Shown here one piece after another: positions 50,218 through 61,400 of a stretch of 64,000 nucleotides of DNA; the first letter of the stretch is position 1; every line of letters starts with the position of its first letter. The notes beneath the pieces are model-generated. The model saw nothing but the letters and a program-made list of their open reading frames with translations. It searched no databases and was not told the origin of the DNA. The stretch comes from Diphasiastrum complanatum (Eukaryota; Streptophyta; Lycopodiopsida; Lycopodiales; Lycopodiaceae). The translations under genes were made by a program, and so were the position numbers. The stretch spans positions 11,727,068-11,791,067 of the forward strand of contig CM055107.1 of the NCBI GenBank assembly GCA_029204225.1. Reading direction: 5' to 3'.

Positions 50218-51988
50218 TTGTCTGTTCGCATCCCTCAACTCTGGCTATGGCTCCAACTAACGAGTGTTATGGCGGAGTCCCAACTAGAACACGTTATGGC
50301 TCCGACTAGGCATTGTGGCTTTCCCAACCAATGGCTATGGCTTCCAACTAACCGACAGATTGAAGGATGAGAAGATCTACAGTGAGTGGGTGAGTATTTC
50401 GGGCAAGATACACTCTTCTCTCGTTTCTCTACTTAGGAACTGACTCAAATGACGGCTTAACTTAATTCAATGATGGCTTAACCTAAAATCTCCTCCTCTA
50501 AGGCTTACCCTACTAGAGAATGGAGGGCCTTGATTAACTTAACTTGTTGCTAGATGAATAATATACAATACAATGTGAGTAATACAGTACATGAAACCAC
50601 ACAAGGGAGAACACTCAAAGAGAAGGATAGGCATGTATTGCAAATGAGATTCTTTCTGAAAATGGACTCTTCCACTCCTATTTACACTTGGAGTGGTGGT
50701 CACTTACAGAAATGCATTGTGGGACAAGTAAGCCACATAGACCAACTTAACTTTGAATCACACTGGTGCCATGGGACAAACCCCCAATAGGCCTTTGTGA
50801 CTAACTTTTACATAACTTGAAATCACATATCTATGAGCAGTGCCCATGACAATTTAAACTTAGAATTGAATAACTTAAGCCATTACGGATAAAGTAAAAC
50901 CCTAAACTTGATGGGCAAGTTCTGCGTTTAAATTCTATCATGTTTGTATTTTTAAAGATGTTCTGCAGGATGGCTAGAATATTCCTTGAAATATCAGCCT
51001 ACAGTCCATAAGCTTCACAACTGTTTCAAACAAGAATCCTACCTATCCAAACAACTATGGCAACCAATAGCTTGACTGATCAAGGCAATCACGGGCTTCC
51101 TTCACGCGCTTCACACAGAACAACTTCTGTTGTAAAAAAGTGCTCCCAACAGCCGCTCACTCATCTACCAATCAGGGTGTTCAACACCACAGCTTTTCAA
51201 TCATCTTTTCAGCACCCAAAAAAGGTGAAAAACACGTCTTTGTACTGCCGGTATTCTGTTGCAGGAAATCGACTTCAGATCCACAGAACAGAATCTCATT
51301 TATGCATCAATCCCAAAAGGCAATGATTGAAAAGTTCAACAATGAATCTGGCAGAATATTAGCAACTAAAATAGGGTTTTGGAGCTTCTTTCACTAGAGG
51401 TAGACTTATGAGGAAAATTCACTGGCATGCACAAGTGTTTCTGGACTGCAAAACCATTTCCCATGCTTCCCTCAATACCTCCAGGACAAAAACTAAGCAA
51501 AGCAAAGATCAACCAAGGAAAACAAGGAACAAACGTTCCATCACTCACAAAGAGTGAAACTCTCTCTTATCTCACTGTTGATTCATAACTACAATTAGAA
51601 GATTAACATAATTGTAGTTTCCTTTAATGTTATAAGTTTGCATGCAACATAAGAAGACCAGTTTTACATAATTATCTTCTTTCACTAGCAACAACTAGTT
51701 TCATGAAACAGCACCACTAAAAGTTTATTCCAACCGGACAAATTGATCCCAATCAATCAGTCAATAAACTCAATCAGCTGTGCATGAAACCAATTCGTAA
51801 AGAACATTGCTTTAACAATGCAACTATCTCATCCTTCAATAGTATGAAATCCAAGCATCAAGATACACAAGTTTCACATGCAAAACATTCTACATCCCAT
51901 AGAAGTTCTCAAAAAAATGAAGAAATTGGTAATGAATCTTATGTCGTAGATCGACTGGTATTGGATTAGCAGAGATCTGATAGAGATA
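50218..51988. other. probable LTR and non-coding DNA
   Basis: The part next to the primer site should be the LTR of the minus-strand Tat/Athila-like element; its far boundary could not be fixed. The rest, up to the primer site at 51989, contains no recognisable coding region. Confidence 0.4.
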
Positions 51989-52003
51989 GATTCTCTGATA
52001 CCA
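51989..52003 (-). other. tRNA-iMet primer site beside an LTR
   Basis: Minus strand TGGTATCAGAGAATC directly after the LTR-like segment 52004-52559. No gag start was found to its left. Confidence 0.6.
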
Positions 52004-52559
52004 AGTCGGGAATCAGTGGAAATGTGGTGCAACGGAAGTGGAGTAGGTGGTGTAGTGGATCGGAAGTGCAGTAGTTACCATCAAAGCAAAGTTCAAGATG
52101 GATCGAATAACAACAATGCGCAATAGAACGAAATAGTAGTGTAGACAAAAAATGCACTCTGATAATAATCAAAACTGAGTACAATGCTTGAAGCTGGGCA
52201 CAAATCAGTGGACGCAATCAGTCTTCATCTTAGTTCATGGATGATTGCTCTCAAACTTAAAAATTGAACTTACGCCTGCAGAATGATAACCTGACCAAAG
52301 AAGTTAGACCCGATCTGATCCAATCCAGGGTCGAAGGCGCCGGAATATTTTTCTCCTGGATCCAATCCGTTCCAGGGTCGAAAAATTTCTCTTTTGATGG
52401 GATTAACATTGGGTCGAAAAAATTCAATCCTGAATTTTTTGATCTTCAAGTAGAAAATTGAGCATGCTCTGTTTTTGTAGTTTTTCAAGAATAAGTATAA
52501 ATAGGTTTTTCAGGATGCTCATTACCTAATGGAATTGGGCTTGAGCATAGAATTCCAAC
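52004..52559 (-). repeat. copia LTR (element G)
   Basis: On the minus strand it begins CGTTGGAATTC (a TGTTGGAA-type start) after the purine tract AAGGGGGCG (about 52569-52561) and ends before the primer site at 52003. It lies downstream of the RNase H relic of element G, so it acts as its 3' LTR, while the primer site marks a second unit on the other side. Confidence 0.55.
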
Positions 52560-52599
52560 GCGCCCCCTTAATGTGGATCCTGAAAAATTTCGATCTTCA

Positions 52600-53565
52600 G
52601 ATTTAGTTGATTGTTAAATCTGAGATGGTGCTCCTTGGTGAAATAATCTACTGTCATAAACTATGTCTTGCAGTAAACCACAAGAATCACCCTTGTGCTT
52701 TGGTTGTCACAGTAGATGAACTTCGGATGTGACTAGAAAAATTCGATATCTGCAAGCAGGTTCCTCAACCAAATTGCCTCCTTGGTAGCATTTGTGGCAG
52801 TTGTAAAATCCGATTCTGTGGAGGATGATGCTACTGAGGTCTGGCTGTTACCTGAGATTGGACCTTGATTGAATATAAATCCAAAAGTCGATATTCCGGT
52901 GTCTTTCTGTCCTATCTGCATCTATGTAGCCTTTGAGAATCTTGGTTGATGGGTCGGATTTTTGTTGACTGATGGAAATTAGTCTGTTGGGTCGGATTTG
53001 AAAAATGTACTCCAATGCTAACATGCATTTCAGATCCTTCATTGAGTTCAGATTGTTACTGAGTAATAAAACATCATCTGCATAATGAGTAGTAATAATG
53101 GAAAGATCTGATACAGACTTGAAGTGAATATTCGAGTCTGCCGAGTTTGGATAGAAACAATTCTCATTTAGAATTGCAAGTTTGGGGTCATCTTTTGCCT
53201 TGCACTAGTCAGCATCAGTAGTTGACTCTGCCTCTGAGATAGTGTTGAGTTCCTACACAAAGTAGCAGGCCGGATCATCCATGAATTGGGATGGAGGTTG
53301 TCTAGATCGATTCGATCTTCTGTGTTGAAATCCGATCCTTTGATGTTGTTCGATCCGATGAGGTTCTGACTCATTTTCTGAGTCAGTATCAAATTTTGAA
53401 AGTTTGACCTTTGGGTCAGATTTTGCTGTAGCTTTCCCCTTGTGGTCAAAAAACTAATCTTCCACAAAAGTGACATCTCTGCTCTTGAATGAATACTGAG
53501 TGTCCAGATTGAAGAGCTTGTATGTCTGGTTGCCTTGTAGTGATGGACCCCATCCTAGGTATCTC
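52600..53565 (-). pseudogene. copia pol relic with internal deletion (element G)
   Basis: Minus strand from 53565: integrase C-terminal reading with 'YLGWGPSLQGNQTYKLFNLD' and an 'FKSRDVTFVEDSFF' block (about 53480), then an acidic linker ending 'NRSRQPPSQFMDDPACYF' near 53260. The match then jumps to the RT active-site region 'THYADDVLLLSNN' (about 53080) and RNase H ('KGYIDADR', 'SSTESDFTTATNATKEAIWL'). Most of RT is therefore deleted. Several frame changes occur. Confidence 0.75.
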
Positions 53566-53579
53566 ATAAATTCCAAATT

Positions 53580-54105
53580 GGAGACCCTTAAAAGCTATTT
53601 CTCACTTTTAAAGAACCTTACTTCTTTTGAATTTTTTTACGTGGGAACAGGCTCCACACATGTGAGATCTCAATATGAACTTAGATCTCAAGTTTAACGT
53701 ATTACATCAAGTTGGAAGTGACAATTTCAACAAAACCAATGCCTAAAAGTTGAGTTTGTCAAAGATGGCTATTGGATGAAGGATATGGATCGCGATTACA
53801 AGGTTGTGGCAACATGATATCACGATACTACTTGTGGATTTTACAAGTTGGATGCGGCCAAACATGGAGAATATGGTTTAGCTTCACAATTTGAATTGTG
53901 GCATCGTAGGATTGGGTCATTTGAACTATGGAACCTTGCGTTGATGGCCAAGCTAAAGATGGTGAATGGATTACCCACAATATAAGATAAATAACATTCC
54001 ATTTGTGAAGGATGTGTGAAAGCACCATAGAATGAAATTCAAGAAGGGGGGAACCGCTAGAGCGAAAAAGCCACTTGAACTGATCCATAGTGACTTTGCG
54101 GCCCG
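53580..54105 (+). pseudogene. integrase N-terminal relic (element E)
   Basis: Plus strand frames give 'KVEFVKDGYWMKDMDRDYKV', 'GFYKLDA' and 'FELWHRRIGHLNYGTL', the integrase zinc-domain histidines. 'SICEGCVKAP' (the paired cysteines) and 'LELIHSDF' follow, before 'GPMKTMSLGG'. Stops and indels are frequent. It runs on into the open frame at 54106. Confidence 0.7.
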
Positions 54106-54705
54106 ATGAAGACCATGTCATTGGGAGGAGCCTACTACATGACATTTATTAATGACTACTCTAGGAGGACATGGACCTATTTCTTGATGAACAAGTCGAA
54201 TGCATTGACTCACTTCAAAGAATTCAAATCTTTGGTGGAGAACCAGTTGGATCCACACATTAAGGTGCAAAGATTAAATAGAGGGTGTGAATACAAAGGG
54301 AGATATTTTGAGACATTTTGCAAGGAACATGGAATCAAGAGACAATTCACTCAAGCTCACATGTCGCATAGCAATGGGGTAACTAAGACAAAAAACCACA
54401 CCATTGTGGAGAGCGCATGCTCAATGATGAAGCAAATGGGCTTGCCAAATTTCTATTGGTCAAAGGCGTGTAGTGTGGCAACGTTCTTGCAAAATAGGAA
54501 CCTCATCACAACGATTCCTGATGTAACTGCCAAAGAAGCACTCACGAGAATGAAAGCAAAGATTGATAAGTTTCACATTTTTGGGTGCAAAGCTTATGTG
54601 CACATGCCAAAGGAGGAGCAAAAGAAACTTGATACAAAGTCAATTAAGTGCACCTTTTTTGAGTATGATGAGAGGACAAAGGTTATAGGTGCTTTGATCC
54701 AATGA
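54106..54705 (+). pseudogene. copia integrase core (element E)
   Basis: An open frame of 199 codons. 'YYMTFINDYSRRTWTYFL' follows the first catalytic Asp region. The second Asp block is altered ('RLNRGCEYKGRYF' in place of R.D.GGE). The third block reads 'MSHSNGVTKTKNHTIVE', where the usual NGVAER Glu is replaced. 'YWSKACSVATFLQNRN' and 'FHIFGCKAYVHMPKE' complete the integrase. Two of the three DDE positions are lost, so it is inactive. Confidence 0.85.
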
Positions 54706-55914
54706 TGCAGGAGATTCACATTAGTAAGGACATGATCTTTGACGAGATGCATAGATTTGATGAAGACGATCATGCAAAAGGTGATAGTGACATCAAGAGG
54801 CTTCTTGTGATCTTAGAAGAAAATGAGGATGTTACTCCATAGAAAATCGAGCATGAGGTTCAAGTCCAAGAAGAGATCATGATCGAACTCCACCCATTTA
54901 AAAGCCAAGGGGAGATATTTGCCAATTGGTGCTATGAATGAGAAACTTGTGGGAAGCAAGAGATTGTATGCAAGGATGAATCTACCAAGATCAAGCTCAC
55001 AAGGAGATGGGAGAAGATCGACGAGAAAGAGGAAAGCACCCGATCGTTACCATGTGAATTACGCCCTCATGAGTGATATCATGAAGTGCCAAGAGTCGGC
55101 AACCTATGAAGAGGCAGAGGACCTAAAGGAATGCCAAAGCGCTATGGAGGATGAGATGGATTCAATCCGCAAGCATGTTATGTGCGACCTTGAACTTGAT
55201 CTTCAAGTTGGTAAGAAACCCATTAATAATAAGTGGGTATAAGAACCAAATTTCATGTTGATGGATCTATTGAGAAACAAAAGACATGCTTGGTGGTCAA
55301 GGGCTATGAGCAAAGTAAAGGTATTGACTTTGACGAGACGTCTGCTCCTATGATTAAGTGGACTACTTTATGCTTGGTGATCACATTAGCTTCATTTTTT
55401 GGTTCACATTAGCTAATGGTTTTGTAAATACAAGCTCTGATCCTAATCTCTATCTGCTTACTACCGATGATAGTGTTGCATTGGTTGTGCTATATGTTGA
55501 CGATATCATTATCACTGGAAATGATGAGAACTTGATGAAGTCTATGAAGTCTAATTTGTGAAAGCATTTTGAGATAATTGATTTGGATTTGATGCATTAT
55601 TGTCTAGGCATAGAAGTGTGCAAAACATAGACAATATCAAGCTTTCATAAGCAAAATATGCTCGAGAAGCATTAGAGAGATCTCACATGTCTGATTGTAA
55701 GCCATTGACTTTGCCTAGTGAAGTTAGCAGGAAATTGTGGCATCTTGATGAGAGTGGTTCTGTTGTGATTGCACATTATATCACCAACTTTTTGGTAGTC
55801 TTATATACACTAGACCAGATATTTGGTATGCTATGAGTCTTGTAAGTCAGTTTATGGCATCGCATACCTTAGGGCATTGGAAAGCTACTAAACGCATTCT
55901 AAGATATGTAAAAC
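54706..55914 (+). pseudogene. copia linker and RT (element E), 5' of insertion
   Basis: The linker and RT start are at 54919-55242 ('STRKRKAPDRYHVNYAL', 'ECQSAMEDEMDSI', 'KKPINNKWV'). After a frame change comes 'GIDFDETSAPMIKWTTLCLV'. The RT centre is then deleted at about 55415, joining to 'SSDPNLYLLTTDDSVALVVL' and an intact 'LYVDDIIITGND' active site. A last part reads 'TRPDIWYAMSLVSQFMASHT' and 'GHWKATKRILRYVK'. Element F is inserted directly after this Lys codon. Confidence 0.82.
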
Positions 55915-57172
55915 TGTTGGAAAGAGGTGTACAAAAGATAGTTTGAATAAGATTTGAATAAAAAGAATTCGAACGACAAGAAAGAAAACTTATCGCGCGC
56001 AGCGAAATAATCTATCTTCCTCTTGCTTCATGCATGACTATGCCTATCAATTTCGAACAAAACAATAGTGATAGAAATCATGTTCGATCTTATAGTAACT
56101 AACTTTGAAATCACTAGTACTAGAGTGATTATGTAGCCAAACATTTAAAGCATCGAATTATTAGACAAATAATTAGTCGCAAAGAAGTACAAAAATGCAT
56201 ACATTCCGAGACAAACCTGAATGTAATAAAAGATAATAATGATTCAGTATGAAACGAAACAAGTCTGCAGATCGAAGCCAGGTACTCTAAGTTATCTCAG
56301 AGTAGCTAAAATATAAGTCTGAACTAAGCGCAAATATTGATAAGCAGTAAGCGCAATAGCAATCTCTAATAAGATATAAAGAATTGAGCTAGAATGCTCA
56401 AGAGTGTTCAAGTTCATAGGCTTGAGAGAGAGCTAGCTATTCAATACTTGATCTCAAAAATAAGATGTTGAAATATGAACAACTATTTATACTAAACATT
56501 TAGGTCGTCAAATGTAGCTGCCAGTTGGCTGGTATCTGTTGGCATTCATCCAGTTCTTCTCAGAAGTTGCTTGCTGATAAGTGGTGACATTTGGCCGTAA
56601 ACAGTCTGTCTGCATAAATGAATGTGACTGTCACTTTGCAAAAATGAACGTAACTGTCATCAGGAGAAAGCAAAAAATGCGAGTTTTGTAAGAAATGCGA
56701 CAGTGTCGCAAAATCTCATTTTCTAAATATTGGGGTAGCTCCACACTTTTCCAAAGTCATTTCCTTAACATTTGAGGCACTTTGAGAAATGCAAAAAAAT
56801 GCGACACTGCATTTTTACTCGCAATTCTTGATAGGCGAAAAATGTGAAAAATGCAACACTGCATTTTTACTCGAAATTCCTGACAGACAAAAAATGCAAA
56901 ACACGCGACACTGTATTTTTACTTGCAATTTTTGACAGTGTCCTTGTAAGAGAAAATTGACTGTAGCAAAAAGGCGATAGTGTCGGGTTTTGTAGTGAGA
57001 GAAAATTTTTGACACTGTTGTCAAACTTTGTGTATTTCTGCAAAACTGTGTAAAAACACTTGTAAATCCTACAAACTATGTAAAACACAGGAGAATCTGC
57101 AGAACTGGATAAATAGTTGGATGAAGATTAAAAACTGATTAGTCGATCAGTAGGAAGAAGAATAATCCAACA
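55915..57172 (-). repeat. 3' LTR of element F
   Basis: 1258 bp; minus strand TGTTGGATTATTC to TTTCCAACA. It contains a 52-bp tandem subrepeat (CGACACTG core at 56802, 56854 and 56906). It is related to the LTR at 16129-17203. Confidence 0.88.
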
Positions 57173-57181
57173 CTCCCCTTT

Positions 57182-58060
57182 AATTTGAATCCATGAATGC
57201 CTTGACCTTTAAACTTATTTCTGCACAAAACTTTCTGTGTGCATCCAAGCTTAATGCTTTAGTAAAAATATCTACTGTCATATCTTGCATTCGACAATAC
57301 TGCAATCTGACCTCTTTGTCGAGAACTTTGCTTCCGACATAGTGATTCAATGTGCTTACTCCTAGAATGAAATCTAGGGTTGGCTTTCAAGGCAATGCCA
57401 CTTTGATTATCACAAAATAATAATGTCGGAGCATATTCATTCAAACTGATATCCGAAAGTAAGTTTGTCAACCAAATTGCTTCCTTTGTAGCTTGTGAGG
57501 CTACGATAAACTCTAATCCCGTAGAAGATAGAGCTATTGAAGATTGCTTGCGACTGTTTCAAGAAATTGGACCATTGTTGAGGAAGAATGTAAATCCGGA
57601 AGTGGATTTGAGTGTCTATATCTCCTGCCCAACTTGCATCTATAAAAACAAATGAGTAAATTGAGTTTGGCGTTGTCGACTACTCCATAACAAATGCAAA
57701 AGTTTATAGTAGCTCAAAGATATCTCATGACTCTGATAAGAGCCTTCCAATGTGTTACACCAATGTTAGTCATAAACTGACTTAGGGATCTGACTATAGA
57801 TCATTGCGTACATAAGAGATCCTATTATCGAATGATAAGGATACTCACGCATCTGCTCCCTCTTGAATTGTTTGAGGACACTGGTCCTTTGACAATTTGA
57901 GACCTGGTTCCATTGGTGAGAGAGCTAACTTGCAATTAACCAGATTATATCTGACTAACATATTGTAGAGGTACTTCTATTGAGTAATGTAGATCAACTT
58001 TCGATTTCTGTCTCTATGGATTTGAATACCAAGGCAAAAATGAGCTTCGCCAAGATCGGT
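57182..58060 (-). pseudogene. RT tail and RNase H of element F
   Basis: Minus strand from about 58060: 'LGEAHFCLGIQIHRDRN', 'KYLYNMLVRYNLVNCKLAL' and 'SLSQFMTNI'-like residues, then 'DASWAGDIDTQ'. After breaks come 'IFLWLTNLLSDISLNEYAPT' (part at 57470), 'FCDNQSGIALKANPRFHSRS' and the 'KHIES' block. Numerous stops. It joins directly to the protease part at 58060, which shows that integrase and most of RT were lost. Confidence 0.78.
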
Positions 58061-58999
58061 CAATTACTGTATTGGAAAATCTCACGATGATTAGTCATAA
58101 GTTGAGTGGCTCCAGAATCCAGAACAAGGGAATTATCCGAATTCGCAAATTTTTCTTTGACCATAAAAGCGCCTTCGTCCATTTCGACTTCAGGAGATGA
58201 TGTAACTTTATTTGCTTGTTGATCAGGTTGCTTGGCTGCATTCTTCGCTTTGAGAATTCGACAAATCTGGATCTCATGGTTATTGCATTTGCAATACCTG
58301 CAAAACATCTTCTTCTTCGACGAATGTGACTTTGAGTCTGTTTCTGATTTGATGTAGACTACTTGGAGCTTTTTTGCTTCTGTTGTTTCGAGCCCTTGTT
58401 GACATATAGAGCATGAGACAAAGAGGTAGAAGAAGTGTCTTGACTTCTTCGATTATCTTCTTGCAACAACATAGTGATAACTATGGTAAGAGTTAAATTT
58501 GAGTGTGTCGTGATGATCATCACCTAGTTCTCATATGTAGAGGGCAGACTTGAAAGCAATGTCATAATTGCGTCTTGATTGTCTATGACTTATCTGACAA
58601 CGGTCATCTGTTGCAAGAGATTCTTAAATTGGTTAATATGATTCTGAAGAGAATCATTATTCGACATCTTGAGTGTCAAGAATTTCCTTGGAAGATGTAA
58701 CTCAGTAGTTACGTCTCTCACATCATATAGTGAGCTCAGGATGTTCCAAACTTCTTTCGAAGTTTTAGCTTCAGCTATGTGGCCAATTTGAGTATCTGAT
58801 ATATTTAGGATAATAAGCATGAAAGCTTTACCATCCTTCAATTTCCATTTTGAGTCTTTTGTGTCGTCTTCAGGTTTCACTTTGATACCTGTAACAACAT
58901 CCCACAACTCGTTGGCGATTAGCAAGGTTTTCATCTTAAATTTCCATAAATGATAATTCGATCCATTCAGCTTGTTTGCGATAAGACTGGCTTTACTCT
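58060..58999 (-). pseudogene. gag and protease start of element F
   Basis: From the ATG at about 59009 or 58999 (minus strand): 'MDSQSKASLIANKLNGSNY', 'LWKFKMKTLLIANELWDVV' and 'SKEVWNILSSLYDV'. The gag continues to 58590 and, after a stop, through 'LLSSLPSTYEN' and 'MLLQEDNRRS'. The zinc knuckle is intact: 'CRYCKCNNHEIQIC' fits CX2CX4HX4C at about 58303-58262. The protease motif 'LVLDSGATQLMTNH' follows at about 58130. The gag is close to that of element D (11464). Confidence 0.85.
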
Positions 59000-59104
59000 G
59001 AGAATCCATCTGGAACTTTAGTCTGACGACGTTAAGCATTCAAACTGAAGAATAATTTGATATCGTGAAAGATATCAAGTATAAGAGCTTACGCTCTGAT
59101 ACCA

Positions 59105-60335
59105 AGTTGGAAAGAGGTGTATAAAAGATAGGTCAAATAAGATTTGAATAAAAAGAATTTGAACGACAAGAAAGACAATTTATCATGCACATTGGAATAA
59201 TCTATCTTCCTCTTTCTTCATGCATGACTACGCCTATCAAGCTCAAACAAAACAATAGTGATAAAAATCACATTCGATCTTATAGTAAATAACTTTGAAA
59301 TCATTAGTACTACAGTGATTACGTAGCCAAACATTTAAAGCATTGAATTATCAGACAAATAATCAGTCACGAAGAATTACAGAAACGCATACATTCTGAG
59401 ACAAACCTGAACACAATATAAAATAGTATTGGTTTGGTATGAATCGAAACAAAAGGAAATGAATATTACAAGTTTGCGAATCGAAGCCGCATATTCTAAG
59501 CTATCTCCGAGTGGCTAAAATATAAGTCTGAATTAAGCGCAACTATTGATAAGAAGTAAGCGCAATAGAAATCTCTAATCAACTCTAAAGAACTGAGCTA
59601 GAATGCTCAAGAGTGATCTCAAAAATAAGATGTTGATATATGAACAGCTATATATACTAAGCAATTAGGTCGTCAAATGCGGCTGCTAGTTGGTTGGAGT
59701 CTGTTGGCATTCATCCAGTTCTTCTCAGAAGTTGCTTGCTAATAAGCGGTGACATTTGGCCGTAAACAGTCTATCTGCATAAATGAACATGATTGTCACT
59801 CTGCAAAAATGAACGTAACTGTCATCAGGGAGAAATAAAAAAATGCGAGATTTGTGAGAAATACGACAGTGTCGCAAAATCTCATTTCCTCAATATTGGG
59901 GTAGCTCCACACTTTGCCAAAGTCATTTCCTTAACATTTGAGGCACTTTGAAAAATGCGAAAAATGTGACACTGCATTTTTACTCGCAATTCCTGACGGG
60001 CAAAAAATGTTAAAAACGCGACACTACACTTTTACTCAAAATTCCTGACAGGCAAAAAATGTGAAAAACGCGACACTATATTTTTACTTGCGATTTTTGA
60101 CAATGTCGCTCTAAGAGAAAATTGACTATAGCAAAAAGGCGATAGTGTCGGGTTTTGTACTGAGAGAAAATTCTCGACACTGTTGTCAAACTCCGTGGAT
60201 TTCTATAGACTGTGTAAAAACACTTGTAATGTTGTAAACTGTGTAAAACACGGGAGAATCTGCAGTACTGGATAAACAGTTGGATGAAAATTAAAAACCG
60301 ATAAGTCGATTAATAGGAAGGAGAATAATCCAACA
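59105..60335 (-). repeat. 5' LTR of element F
   Basis: 1231 bp, ending next to the primer site. Subrepeat cores lie at 59967, 60019 and 60071, again exactly 52 bp apart. It differs from the 3' LTR by many substitutions and several indels, so the insertion is not recent. Confidence 0.88.
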
Positions 60336-60870
60336 AAAAGGCATACTTGATCTTGGTTTGGTCTATTCAAGACGAATTGATTTACCTACATTGAAAGGCT
60401 ACGTGGATGCTAACTTGGGGGGGGGGGGGGCAACATAAATGATAGGAGATCTACCACCAATTATGCTTTTGATGATGAAAATGGTTGTTTCTTTTGGTCG
60501 AGCAAAAGGCAGGATATTGTGTCACTTTCCACCATAGAAGCCAAATATAAGGCCTTAAGTTTTGCTACACAAGAAGCAATTTGGCTATGAGAGCTACTCA
60601 AAGAAATTGGGATAAGACAAGCCAAAGGTACAACTATTTCTTGTGATAGTTAAAGTGGAATCCAATTAGCTAAAAATCCAGTGTTTCATGCTAGGACAAA
60701 GCATATAGAAGTAAAGTATCATTTTATAAGCGAGAAGCTTTGTTCAAAAGACATAGATGTAATTCATTGTACTACAACTACACAAGTTGTTGATGTATTT
60801 ATGAAGTCACTAAGCAGAGACCAGTTTGAAGATTTTAGGCTAAAGCTTGGCGTCGAAATGATATCCTGAA
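60336..60870 (+). pseudogene. RNase H of element E, 3' of insertion
   Basis: Resumes the reading broken at 55914: 'KGILDLGLVYSRRIDLPTLK' (part), 'GYVDANLG', then a run of 14 G (60417-60430) that shifts the frame. 'DRRSTTNYAFDDENGCFFWS', 'VSLSTIEAKYKALSFATQEA', 'GIQLAKNPVFHARTKHIEVK' and 'YHFISEKLCSKDIDVIHC' follow, to a stop at 60867-60869. This is a typical copia RNase H, inactive through stops at about 60588 and 60652. Confidence 0.85.
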
Positions 60871-61400
60871 AGCTGCGTAAGTTGTTGGACAAGTTTTACG
60901 TCTTACTTGTAACATCATTGTGAAGTATATTTTATGTTTGAGTTGAAAGTGACTATGTTATCATGGAGGCATGTTCCATGAGTAGTTTGCTTATTTTTAA
61001 GTAAATGACGTTAATCATTGAGTGAGAGAGTTGAAAAGGCAATAATTGACGTGTATCATTATGACAACTACTTGCCATATTTGATGGCTACTCTCTCTCT
61101 AGTTTTTAGAAAGTGGGCCGATCTTTCTCAAGCCCCTTAGTTGCTATTTAGTTAGCCATTCATGTGTGAATATACAGTTTGTGTGTGAGAGAAAAACCCT
61201 ATGAATTCTTGTCTAGAAGTGCTTGTGGAAGTGTTGTGGTGATTGCGTCAATCAATTACATTGTTGTCAACTCATCATGCAAATCATAGGAGCAATTGCA
61301 ACTGTAGAAGCTAGTGGGATATATCTCTAAGCAAAGCCTTCTATAATTACTTTCTCTTATTGAGTGAGTTTAGAGTCCATAGAATCTAAATCATCTTCCA
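60871..61400 (+). repeat. possible 3' LTR of element E
   Basis: TGTTGGACAAG starts at about 60882, a few bases after the pol end, where an LTR is expected. No clear purine tract and no partner LTR were found, so the right boundary is a guess. Confidence 0.35.

Larger units (their letters stand above)
55915..60335 (-). mobile_element. non-autonomous copia element nested in element E (element F)
   Basis: A 4421-bp element on the minus strand: LTRs 55915-57172 (1258 bp) and 59105-60335 (1231 bp), primer site TTGGTATCAGAGCG (59104-59091), gag, protease, then directly the end of RT and RNase H, and purine tract AAAGGGGAG (57181-57173). Integrase and most of RT are missing. Flanks AAAAC (left) and AAAAG (right) look like a 5-bp target duplication with one change. 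Removing the element rejoins the RNase H reading of element E. Confidence 0.9.
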
